From: Phyllobacterium sp. 628
GTDB lineage: Bacteria; Pseudomonadota; Alphaproteobacteria; Rhizobiales; Rhizobiaceae
Length of the DNA: 64,000 nucleotides
Reading direction: 5' to 3'
Assembly: GCF_014189505.1 (NCBI RefSeq)
Contig: NZ_CP050301.1
Coordinates: forward strand, 441,501-505,500
Under the pieces are notes generated by a model that ran no database searches, was not told the DNA's origin, and was given only the letters and a program-made list of their open reading frames with translations. Of this stretch, positions 57,595 through 64,000 are shown piece after piece. Within the stretch, counting starts at the first letter, position 1, and every line of letters begins with the position of its first letter. The position numbers and the translations under genes were made by a program.

Positions 57595-59607
57595 ATGGCT
57601 CTGGGTTTTATCAAAAAGATATTTTCTTTCGGCAAGAAGACTGTCGAAGAGGTACCTGCGGAAACGCCGGTGCCAGCACTGGAAGCACCAGCGCTGGAAG
57701 CGCTGGTCCAGCCGACAACCGAGCAGGTCTATGAGGATACAACTGCGCAGGAAGCCCTGCCTATTGCCTCTGATGAGCAAATCACCCCCCCTCCCCGATG
57801 CGGATGCATCGACCCTCCCCACTTTGGGGGAGGGTGAAAGTGCCAAGCCGACCAATATAGAACAACCGGCAGAACCGGAAATTCTCGTTGAAGCAGCACC
57901 TATTGTTGTTGCGCCAATCATTGAAGAACCAAGGGCTGAGCTATCGGAGATTGGCTCCACCCTCCCCCCCACGTGGGGAGGGTCGGACCGAAGGGCCGGG
58001 GTGGGGGGAAGACAAACCTCAAACACCTGAACTTGAAGCTGACCATCCGATTACAGAAGAAGCCCCCCTTCCCGATGCTGACGCATTGACCCTCCCCACG
58101 TTGCGGGAGGGTGAAAGTGCCAAGCCGACCAATATAGAACAACCGGTAGAACCGGAAATTCCCGTTGACGCAGCGCCGGATGTTGTTGAGCCGATCACTG
58201 AAGAGCCAACGGCTGAGCTATCGGAGATTGGCTCCACCCTCCCCCCGCGTGGGGAGGGTCGGACCGAAGGGCCGGGGTGGGGGGGAGATTGCATCTCGAC
58301 CACCTGAACCTGAAGCTGACCGTTCGATTGCGGAAGAAGCCCCCCTCCCCGATGCTAACGCATCGACCCTCCCCACGTTGGGGGAGGGTGAAGGCGCCAA
58401 GCCGACCAACATAGAAAAGTCGGCAGACCCAACATTGGCTGAGCCGGAACCAGTTATTCCCCCGGTCGAAGAAGAATTGCCCATTCCGGTGAACATTGCC
58501 GAAGAGCCGTTCGAGCAGACACTCTCGGAAGTTCTGACACCACCGGTACATGTGCAGGAACCCGTCATTGATGTTCCTGTGCCGGTCGAGCCGGTTGCTC
58601 CTGCCAAGCCTGCCTCGTCAAAAGTAACAGTCACCAGGACAGTCGAGGAAAAGCGGGCGGCAGAGCCTGCTGCGCCCGAACCCGAAAAGCGCCTCTCCTG
58701 GTTTGAACGCCTGCGCAAGGGTCTGTCGCGCTCTTCGCAGCAATTGGGTGATTCCATCGGCGGCATCTTTACCCGCCGCAAGCTCGATGAAGACACACTG
58801 CAGGACCTCGAAGATGTGCTGATCCAGGCCGATCTCGGCATGGAAACCGCAATTCGTATCACCGGCACGCTAAGCGCCACCCGCTATGGCAAGGATATCA
58901 GCTCGGAAGAAGTCCGCACCATCATGGCGACCGAAATCGAGAAAGTGCTCGCGCCCGTCGCCAAGCCGCTGGAACTTGACCTGTCGCACAAACCGCATGT
59001 CATCCTTGTCGTCGGCGTCAACGGCACCGGCAAGACCACCACCATCGGCAAGCTCGCTGCCAAGCTCACCGCTGGCGGCCTCAGCGTCATGCTGGCCGCA
59101 GGCGACACGTTCCGCGCCGCTGCAATCGAACAGTTGCATATCTGGGGTCAGCGCACAGGTGCACCGGTTGTTTCCTCAAAGCTCGGCGCCGACGCCGCAG
59201 GTCTCGCCTTTGATGCTTGGCAACAGGCCAAGGAAGCGGGAAGCGACGTTCTGATCATCGACACCGCCGGACGATTGCAAAACCGCACCGAACTGATGGA
59301 TGAGCTTGCCAAGATCGTCCGCGTACTCGGCAAGAATGATCCGGAAGCACCGCACACGGTGCTTCAGACACTCGATGCCACCACCGGGCAGAACGCGCTC
59401 AATCAGGTCGAGATTTTCAAGAACATCGCAGGCGTCAATGGTCTTGTCATGACCAAGCTTGACGGGACGGCGCGCGGTGGCATTCTCGTTGCCATTTCGG
59501 CCAAGCACAAATTACCCGTCTATTTCATCGGGGTAGGCGAGCAGGTCGAAGATCTCGAGCCCTTCGCCGCCAAAGATTTTGCCAAAGCCATCGCAGGAGT
59601 TGCATGA
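57595..59607 (+). CDS. ftsY: Signal recognition particle receptor FtsY, with repeat-expanded, frame-broken N-terminal region
   Basis: GTPase receptor for SRP. Conserved start [19 protein letters not shown] (membrane-contacting helix). From about 58690 the protein is intact and typical: [15 protein letters not shown], then the NG domain with G1 [35 protein letters not shown] and [10 protein letters not shown]. Between them the acidic region contains palindromic repeats and three C/G runs of 7; each shifts the frame by +1, so a stop appears at 57837. Cutting each run to 6 gives one frame of about 669 aa, long for FtsY. The start and the NG domain are in the same frame because three +1 shifts cancel. 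Confidence 0.93.
57785..57835 (+). repeat. Palindromic repeat element, left orientation, copy 1 (ftsY)
   Basis: About 50 bp: C-run, TCCCC, the dyad CGATGCGGATGCATCG, then GACCCTCCCC-ACTTT-GGGGGAGGGT hairpin. Seven C at its start where copies 2 and 3 have six. Confidence 0.75.
57959..58008 (-). repeat. Palindromic repeat element, right orientation, copy 1 (ftsY)
   Basis: Inverted relative to the left elements: ACCCTCCCCCCC-ACGT-GGGGAGGGT, then TCGGACCGAAGGGCCGG and G-run. Contains seven C where copy 2 has six. Confidence 0.75.
58063..58112 (+). repeat. Palindromic repeat element, left orientation, copy 2 (ftsY)
   Basis: Same family as 57785-57835, with six C at the start and one change in the hairpin (TTGCGGGAGGGT). 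Confidence 0.75.
58236..58285 (-). repeat. Palindromic repeat element, right orientation, copy 2 (ftsY)
   Basis: Same family as 57959-58008; ends in seven G (58279-58285) where copy 1 has six. Confidence 0.75.
58340..58389 (+). repeat. Palindromic repeat element, left orientation, copy 3 (ftsY)
   Basis: Third left element, six C at the start and the hairpin GACCCTCCCC-ACGTT-GGGGGAGGGT. No right partner follows; the normal FtsY acidic region resumes. Confidence 0.75.
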
Positions 59608-60266
59608 TGGACCAATCCGTATTCGAACGCGATCCATCGGACCCGGCCCACAAGACCGTCAATCCATTGCTGAAACTGGCAATCGAGATGGGCCCTCTGA
59701 TGGTGTTCTTCTTTGCCAACGCCCGCGGCGAATGGCTGATCGAACGTTTTCCGGTGCTTGCCCATATCGGCGAGCCGATCTTTCTTGCCACCGCGCTGTT
59801 CATGGCCGCAACGGTGGCGGCTCTTGTCGTCTCGTGGATCATGCTGCGCAGCCTGCCGATCATGCCGCTCATATCAGGCATTGTCGTTCTGGTGTTCGGC
59901 GGATTGACGCTATGGTTGCATGACGAAAACTTCATCAAGATCAAGCCGACCATCATCAACGCCATGTTCGGCATCATCCTGCTCGGCGGTCTTTACTTCG
60001 GCAAATCATTGCTCGGTTATGTCTTTGACAGCGCCTTCAAGCTTGACGCCGACGGCTGGCGCAAGCTGACCATGCGATGGGGTATCTTCTTCCTTTTTCT
60101 TGCTGTGTTGAACGAAGTGGTCTGGCGCAGTTTTTCGACAGATTTCTGGGTCGCCTTCAAGGTTTGGGGCACCATGCCGATCACGCTACTGTTCACTTTT
60201 GCGCAGATGCCGCTGGTGATGAAACATTCGCTTGAGCCGCTCACCGGCAAAAGCAAAGACAAATAA
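59604..60266 (+). CDS. yciB: Inner membrane-spanning protein YciB (septation protein A)
   Basis: 220 aa, about six membrane helices. YciB/IspZ family: [57 protein letters not shown] and [24 protein letters not shown]. Linked to envelope and septum synthesis in other bacteria. Two adjacent ATGs (59604 and 59607); AGGAG at 59595-59599 spaces better with 59607. The start overlaps the ftsY stop. Confidence 0.95.
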   Translation: MMDQSVFERDPSDPAHKTVNPLLKLAIEMGPLMVFFFANARGEWLIERFPVLAHIGEPIFLATALFMAATVAALVVSWIMLRSLPIMPLISGIVVLVFGGLTLWLHDENFIKIKPTIINAMFGIILLGGLYFGKSLLGYVFDSAFKLDADGWRKLTMRWGIFFLFLAVLNEVVWRSFSTDFWVAFKVWGTMPITLLFTFAQMPLVMKHSLEPLTGKSKDK

Positions 60267-60392
60267 GCGTTCTTGTTGCCACAATTGGGCTGAAAAGAAT
60301 CACAATTCCAGACGGATCGCGTCGAAATCCCGCCGCGATCCGCGCTCTAATATCGCGCCACCGGCAATTCTGTCCCCGAAAGAGCGCGCGCC

Positions 60393-60824
60393 ATGAAAAC
60401 GGCCTTCATCGTCATGACCCTGATGGGTTGCGATTGCGATGCAAAAATCTGCGAATACATCAAGACGGCAGATGCAGGCTGGGCCAACGTTCAGGATTGC
60501 CGAGCCGATCTGGCAAACCAGATTCGCAAGACCGCTGGCGTTGATTATCCGCTGATCACGGCAACCTGCACCATCAAGGCGAAACATCCGTCCGCGCTGG
60601 TTGCCAGCCGCGCCATCGTCGTTCCCTCCCCTGCACAAGACCGGCCGATTGATACCATTGCTTTGGGCATCCCGGTCGATGCGCCGGTGACAGTCGCGCA
60701 AAAGACCTCGTTCGGTTACCGCATGATTGGCGTTCCGCTGGAACATGCCTATGACAGCACAGCGGAAGCGGCGACGCGTGCCGCCGGGTGGGTGCGCCGC
60801 TATGCCATGGTGGACAGCGAATAA
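60393..60824 (+). CDS. Conserved hypothetical protein
   Basis: 143 aa, unrecognised. N-terminus MKTAFIVMTLMGCDCDAKICEYI, with a close cluster of three cysteines and a fourth in VQDCRADLANQI; a fifth is in TATCTIKAKH. Mid-part ALVASRAIVVPSPAQDRPIDTIAL looks like a beta-rich domain; no signal peptide or membrane helix stands out. Likely conserved in this order since it lies between yciB and ccmG. Function unknown. Confidence 0.75.
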   Translation: MKTAFIVMTLMGCDCDAKICEYIKTADAGWANVQDCRADLANQIRKTAGVDYPLITATCTIKAKHPSALVASRAIVVPSPAQDRPIDTIALGIPVDAPVTVAQKTSFGYRMIGVPLEHAYDSTAEAATRAAGWVRRYAMVDSE

Positions 60825-60830
60825 ACGGTT

Positions 60831-61424
60831 TTAAGGCTTTAGAGCTTTCTCGATCACAGGCATCAGATCATCACGGATCGATGCCTCGCTGAACGGGCCA
60901 ACATGCTTGTAGAGTATGGTGCCATCTCGGCCGACGAGGAATGTCTCCGGCACACCGTAAACGCCCCATTCAATTCCCGCCCGGCCGCTCGCATCCACGC
61001 CCACCAGATCAAACGGATTGCCCAGCTCGCCAAGAAATTTCAGCGCGTTGTCGTCCTTGTCCTTGTAATTGAGACCGGCCAGCCGGAACCGCTTGTCTTT
61101 TGCCAGTTGCATCAACAGCGGATGCTCGGCACGGCACGGCACGCACCAGGACCCGAACACATTGACCAGCGTCAGCTGGTCTTTGAAAGACGTAGGATCA
61201 ATACCCGGAACAGCTACACCATTCTTCGTCAGCCCCGCCAGTGCCGGCAGCGTAAGATTGGGCGCAGGCTTGCCAATCAGGGCCGATGGGATGACCGATT
61301 CATCGCGTCCCAGCGCCAGCTGAAAGGCAAAAATCCCCGCCAGCACCACGAACAGCACCAGCGGCAGGAAAGCAAACAGCGAAAGGCGCTTGCGCGGTAT
61401 ACCGTTAATGTCTGGACCGCTCAC
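60831..61424 (-). CDS. ccmG: Cytochrome c maturation thioredoxin CcmG (DsbE)
   Basis: 197 aa. Membrane anchor at about 16-38 (LFAFLPLVLFVVLAGIFAFQ), then a periplasmic thioredoxin domain with WCVPC active site (FGSWCVPCRAEHP) and the cis-Pro loop YGVPETFLVG. Keeps haem-binding cysteines of apocytochrome c reduced. It starts with GTG at 61424, overlapping the ccmD stop (GTGA). Confidence 0.95.
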   Translation of the reverse strand: MSGPDINGIPRKRLSLFAFLPLVLFVVLAGIFAFQLALGRDESVIPSALIGKPAPNLTLPALAGLTKNGVAVPGIDPTSFKDQLTLVNVFGSWCVPCRAEHPLLMQLAKDKRFRLAGLNYKDKDDNALKFLGELGNPFDLVGVDASGRAGIEWGVYGVPETFLVGRDGTILYKHVGPFSEASIRDDLMPVIEKALKP

Positions 61425-61594
61425 GACGCGTTATCCGCCTGTACTTCCGAACGCCGCCTGATACCGCGCGTTTCCAGTTCCTGCAAGGCGCGGCGCTGCA
61501 CCCGCTGATCAATGAAAATCCAGCCGATGAGCGCGGCAAGCACCACGACAGAGGTTCCATAGGACGCCAGCACGAATGCGGTATGAGCGGTCAT
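61421..61594 (-). CDS. ccmD: Haem exporter protein CcmD
   Basis: 57 aa, very short. ATG 61594 overlaps the ccmC stop (ATGA) and the stop overlaps the ccmG start (GTGA). Sequence MTAHTAFVLASYGTSVVVLAAL, a single membrane helix (about 7-30) and a basic tail (QRVQRRALQELETRG), the pattern of CcmD, which anchors the CcmABC-CcmE holo-complex. Confidence 0.92.
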   Translation of the reverse strand: MTAHTAFVLASYGTSVVVLAALIGWIFIDQRVQRRALQELETRGIRRRSEVQADNAS

Positions 61595-62358
61595 CGCGTT
61601 CCCCTCCGCTCGGCACTGCGGGCGGCGATGCGGCGCATGGCAACAACCCGTCTGCGCCAGATTTCATTGCGCATGGCCATCATGTGCAGGGTAAAAAATA
61701 GCAGCGTGAAACCAACCGCCATGATCAGCAACGGCCAGAGCAGCGACGGATCTATCGTCGGACCGCCCATGCGAAACACCGAAGCAGGTTGGTGCAGCGT
61801 ATTCCACCAGTCGACCGAGAATTTGATGATTGGAATATTGATGAAGCCGACCAGCGTCAGGATCGCTGTTGCCCTGGCGGACTTCGCCGGATCATCCATG
61901 GCGCGCGTCAGCGCGATGATGCCGAGATACATCAGGAACAGCACAAACACCGAGGTCAGGCGCGCATCCCACACCCACCATGTGCCCCACATCGGCCTGC
62001 CCCATAGGGAACCGGTGATCAGCGCCAGTGCGGTAAAAGCCGCTCCGATCGGAGCGGCAGCCTTGGCTGAAACATCCGCCAACGGATGCCGCCAGACCAG
62101 CGTGCCCAATGCCGACAGGCTCATGATCGTATAACACATCATCGACAGCCAGGCGAAAGGCACATGGATGAACATGATCTTGACGGTCGATCCCTGCTGA
62201 TAGTCATCCGGCGCCTGAACAGTCATCCACAGACCGGCGAGCAGAACCAGCACCGTGACCACACCCAGCCACGGCAATACCGCCCCGGCAAAATTGAGAA
62301 ATTTCGTGGGATTGGCCAGATCGACCCAGCGGCCGGTTCTTGAAACTGTTTCACTCAT
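61591..62358 (-). CDS. ccmC: Haem exporter permease CcmC
   Basis: 255 aa, six membrane helices. Haem-handling signature WGRPMWGTWWVWDARLTS (tryptophan-rich WWD motif) at about 117-134, plus histidines in MFIHVPFAWLSM and LTLLFFTLHMM-type region. Presents haem to CcmE. ATG 62358 lies 123 bp after the end of ccmB. Confidence 0.97.
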   Translation of the reverse strand: MSETVSRTGRWVDLANPTKFLNFAGAVLPWLGVVTVLVLLAGLWMTVQAPDDYQQGSTVKIMFIHVPFAWLSMMCYTIMSLSALGTLVWRHPLADVSAKAAAPIGAAFTALALITGSLWGRPMWGTWWVWDARLTSVFVLFLMYLGIIALTRAMDDPAKSARATAILTLVGFINIPIIKFSVDWWNTLHQPASVFRMGGPTIDPSLLWPLLIMAVGFTLLFFTLHMMAMRNEIWRRRVVAMRRIAARSAERRGTR

Positions 62359-62481
62359 GGCGTTCTCTTAGAACAACGGGTGTTTAAATGGAACCGGTCC
62401 AGATGAAACACGGGCTCGTCCAACTTTCCATGCTTCTTTGCGCTATTCACTTTCGCATGATCCCGAGCAAGACCTGACATG

Positions 62482-63147
62482 TCAATCCGCAGATGATTTC
62501 AATGCGGCGGCCGCGGCAAATGGCCCGATCACCGCAAAGAACAGGGTAATTGCAGTGAGAATAAGGAACGGCGCGATAAAAGGCGCCGGGTCCTCAACCG
62601 CACCATAAGCCGCCGATACTCCGAAAATCAGCACCGGAATGGTCAGCGGCAGGATAATGACCGAGACCAGCAGGCCGCCGCGCGGCAGCGCCACGGCAAC
62701 GGCCGCTCCGACCGCGCCGATCAAGGTGATCGCTGGCGTCCCTACCAGCAGGGTCAACGTCGTTGCGCCGATGGCAGCCGGTTCCATATTCATGAACAGG
62801 CCGAGCAGTGGCGAGGCAATGACCAGCGGCAGCACACTGGTGGTCCAGTGCGCCAGACATTTGATGAGAACCGTCACCGCCAGCATATGCCGTTCGGACG
62901 CCATGATCAGTATGTCGAGTGAACCATCATCCCGATCTGCCTGAAAAAGGCGATCGAGCCCGAGCAGCGTCGCCAGCAGCGCCCCGATCCACAGCATTGC
63001 CGCCCCAATGCGGGCAAGCAGTTTCAAATCCGGTCCCACACCAAAGGGAACAACCGCAATCACCGCCAGAAAAAACAGGATACCGACCAGCACCCCGCCT
63101 CCGGCGCGCAGCCCCAGCCTGATATCGCGGAGAAACAGCGCCAGCAT
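62482..63147 (-). CDS. ccmB: Haem exporter permease CcmB
   Basis: 221 aa, six membrane helices. CcmB signature ALFLRDIRLGLRAGGGVLVGILFFLAV, LLARIGAAMLWIGALLATLLGLDRLFQADRDDGSLDIL. ATG 63147 gives the conserved start MLALFLRD; the frame is open to an ATG at 63195 inside a repeat element, which would add 16 residues not typical of CcmB. Second gene after ccmA, separated by the repeat pair. Confidence 0.93.
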   Translation of the reverse strand: MLALFLRDIRLGLRAGGGVLVGILFFLAVIAVVPFGVGPDLKLLARIGAAMLWIGALLATLLGLDRLFQADRDDGSLDILIMASERHMLAVTVLIKCLAHWTTSVLPLVIASPLLGLFMNMEPAAIGATTLTLLVGTPAITLIGAVGAAVAVALPRGGLLVSVIILPLTIPVLIFGVSAAYGAVEDPAPFIAPFLILTAITLFFAVIGPFAAAAALKSSAD

Positions 63148-63188
63148 CAGGATTGCACTCCCGAGTTTCTTTGGCAGCACAAGCTGTT

Positions 63189-63236
63189 CCCCCATCCCGC
63201 TGCTGCGCAGCGACCCTCCTCACGTTGGGGGAGGGT
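63189..63236 (+). repeat. Palindromic repeat element, left orientation (ccmA-ccmB gap)
   Basis: Same family as in ftsY: C-run, ATCCCGCTGCTGCGCAGCGA, then CCCTCCTCACGTTGGGGGAGGGT hairpin. It overlaps the alternative upstream ATG of ccmB. Confidence 0.75.
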
Positions 63237-63316
63237 AAGAAGCGGCAGCATCGAGACAGAAACTCGACCAGTGCATTTGCTGAAAGAGTCTCTGAACTCA
63301 AAGTTATATGCGCCAC

Positions 63317-63365
63317 ACCCTCCCCCGACGTGGGGCGAGTCGGACCGCAAGTCCGGGATGGGGGG
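63317..63365 (-). repeat. Palindromic repeat element, right orientation (ccmA-ccmB gap)
   Basis: ACCCTCCCCCGACGTGGGGCG... then TCGGACCGCAAGTCCGGGAT and a G-run: the inverted partner of 63189-63236, with 80 nt between them. Together they fill the 234-bp gap between ccmA and ccmB. Confidence 0.75.
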
Positions 63366-63381
63366 CAAATATCAGTTTCCA

Positions 63382-63987
63382 TCACTCTCCTCCCATCACG
63401 AGTTCCTGTGCACCATCCAGCCCAAGCGGTAAATGGGTAGCCGCAATCACAATCCCATCCTTCGCCAGATGTTCGCGCATCAATTCTGCAAACTGTTCTT
63501 CCGACGCCTTGTCCAAACCCGCCGTCGGCTCATCCAGCAGCCATACGGGCCGTTCACTGACGAGAAGCCGCGCAATGCTGGCGCGGCGCTTTTGACCTGT
63601 TGAGAGATAGCCGAAGGGAAGGTGACCGATATCGCCAAGCTGCACGCGTTCCAGTGCCTCAACGAGGGAATAATCGCCCGGTCCGTTGAACGATTGCCAG
63701 AACCGCAAATTCTCTTCAACACTCAGTACCGGCTTCATTCCATTGAGATGACCAAGGTAGTGACAGGCGGATGTCAGGCTGTCGAAACCCGAAGCAGAGT
63801 TTTCAAGCTTGATCCCACCATCCGCTTTTTCCAGCAGGCCGGCGATGATTCGCAGCAGCGTCGATTTCCCCGAGCCGTTCGGACCGGTAATGACAAGCGC
63901 CTCACCCGACGCAACGGCAAAGCTTAGCCCGGAAAACAATACCTCCCCACCCCGTGCTCCTGCCAGACTTTCGGCGACTAACCGCAT
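63382..63987 (-). CDS. ccmA: Haem exporter ATP-binding protein CcmA
   Basis: 201 aa ABC ATPase of cytochrome c maturation. Walker A ITGPNGSGKSTLLRIIAGLL, signature LSTGQKRRASIARLL, Walker B VWLLDEPTAGLD, and H-loop AATHLPLG. ATG 63987, close to the window edge. Drives release of haem-loaded CcmE with CcmB, CcmC and CcmD. Confidence 0.97.
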   Translation of the reverse strand: MRLVAESLAGARGGEVLFSGLSFAVASGEALVITGPNGSGKSTLLRIIAGLLEKADGGIKLENSASGFDSLTSACHYLGHLNGMKPVLSVEENLRFWQSFNGPGDYSLVEALERVQLGDIGHLPFGYLSTGQKRRASIARLLVSERPVWLLDEPTAGLDKASEEQFAELMREHLAKDGIVIAATHLPLGLDGAQELVMGGE

Positions 63988-64000
63988 ATAATTCCCGCTC

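Larger units (their letters stand above)
57785..58430 (+). repeat. Tandem repeat of about 276 bp (about 2.3 units) inside ftsY
   Basis: Units begin at 57785, 58063 and 58340; the last is partial, to about 58430. Observed spacing is 278 and 277 bp; correcting the 7-base runs gives 276 each, exactly 92 codons. Units 1 and 2 are roughly 85-90% alike by eye, including GAAAGTGCCAAGCCGACC and GCTGAGCTATCGGAGATT. Translated: [20 protein letters not shown] at one end and [17 protein letters not shown] at the other. Confidence 0.85.

Noticed and set aside
57785..58430. CRISPR-like array in ftsY
   Set aside because: Units are about 276 bp, alternate in orientation and are translated; no short direct repeats with unique spacers and no cas genes.

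Overview
The window is a gene-dense, GC-rich chromosomal segment from an alphaproteobacterium of the order Hyphomicrobiales (Rhizobiales), most likely Brucellaceae or Phyllobacteriaceae. The clues are an Omp19-type lipoprotein (52447-52995), a Mic60/mitofilin gene beside hemCD, the TCA cluster mdh-sucCDAB, and the order dapF-mtaB-ftsY-yciB-ccmGDCBA. No rRNA, tRNA, CRISPR array, prophage or insertion sequence was seen. Most of it is core genome with a few small accessory genes. The assignment rests on gene content and recall of families, not on a database search.

Layout. 1-3037 (minus): hemC, hemD and a partial mic60. 3135-6628 (plus): tsaD, gpsA, a YciI protein, an EVE protein and a likely ETF-beta lysine methyltransferase. 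6630-9384: an L,D-transpeptidase, an orphan OmpR-type regulator, a cyclic-nucleotide-binding protein and xth. 9508-13012 (minus): lolA and ftsK, the latter with a broken frame. 13281-15022 (minus): amtB and glnK behind a good sigma-54 promoter. 15277-20633: tesB, a UbiH-type hydroxylase, a Tas-like reductase, a TerB-like membrane protein, OsmC and a nucleotidyltransferase. 20643-24082 (minus): sdhCDAB. 24463-29520: an acetyltransferase, a small secreted protein, queC-queE-queD-queF, OsmC and a diguanylate cyclase. 29662-36229: leuC, a DUF1287 protein, an amino-acid ABC permease with its binding protein, rplS, an acetyltransferase, trmD and rimM. 36390-38937 (plus): xerC, a TraB/GumN protein and a small membrane protein. 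39021-50400 (minus): mdh, sucC, a DUF1579 gene, sucD, sucA, sucB, a VOC protein, a LysE exporter, a hypothetical protein and lpdA. 50779-55263: a VOC protein, zapE, omp19, a siderophore-interacting protein and an MDR reductase. 55395-60824 (plus): dapF, mtaB, ftsY, yciB and a hypothetical protein. 60831-63987 (minus): ccmA, ccmB, ccmC, the 57-residue ccmD and ccmG.

How the genes work together. The largest theme is respiration: succinate dehydrogenase, the 2-oxoglutarate dehydrogenase and succinyl-CoA synthetase cluster with malate dehydrogenase, haem synthesis and cytochrome c maturation. The mdh and sdh operons share a 15-base near-palindrome (50547-50561 and 24263-24277) that looks like a LacI/GalR-type operator. 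Other themes are 7-deazaguanine synthesis, nitrogen sensing, and cell division and secretion (FtsK, FtsY, XerC, ZapE).

Main surprises. (1) ftsY carries five copies of a roughly 50-bp palindromic repeat in alternating orientation, built into about 2.3 tandem units of 276 bp (92 codons) that would be translated in frame if three 7-base C/G runs were 6 bases long. A related inverted pair lies between ccmA and ccmB. (2) ftsK is broken at a 5-base A/T run. (3) Perfect CtrA-type boxes lie upstream of ftsK and of a small secreted protein. (4) QueD has Asn where E. coli QueD has its catalytic Cys. The homopolymer breaks in two core genes mean sequencing error must be excluded before any biological reading.
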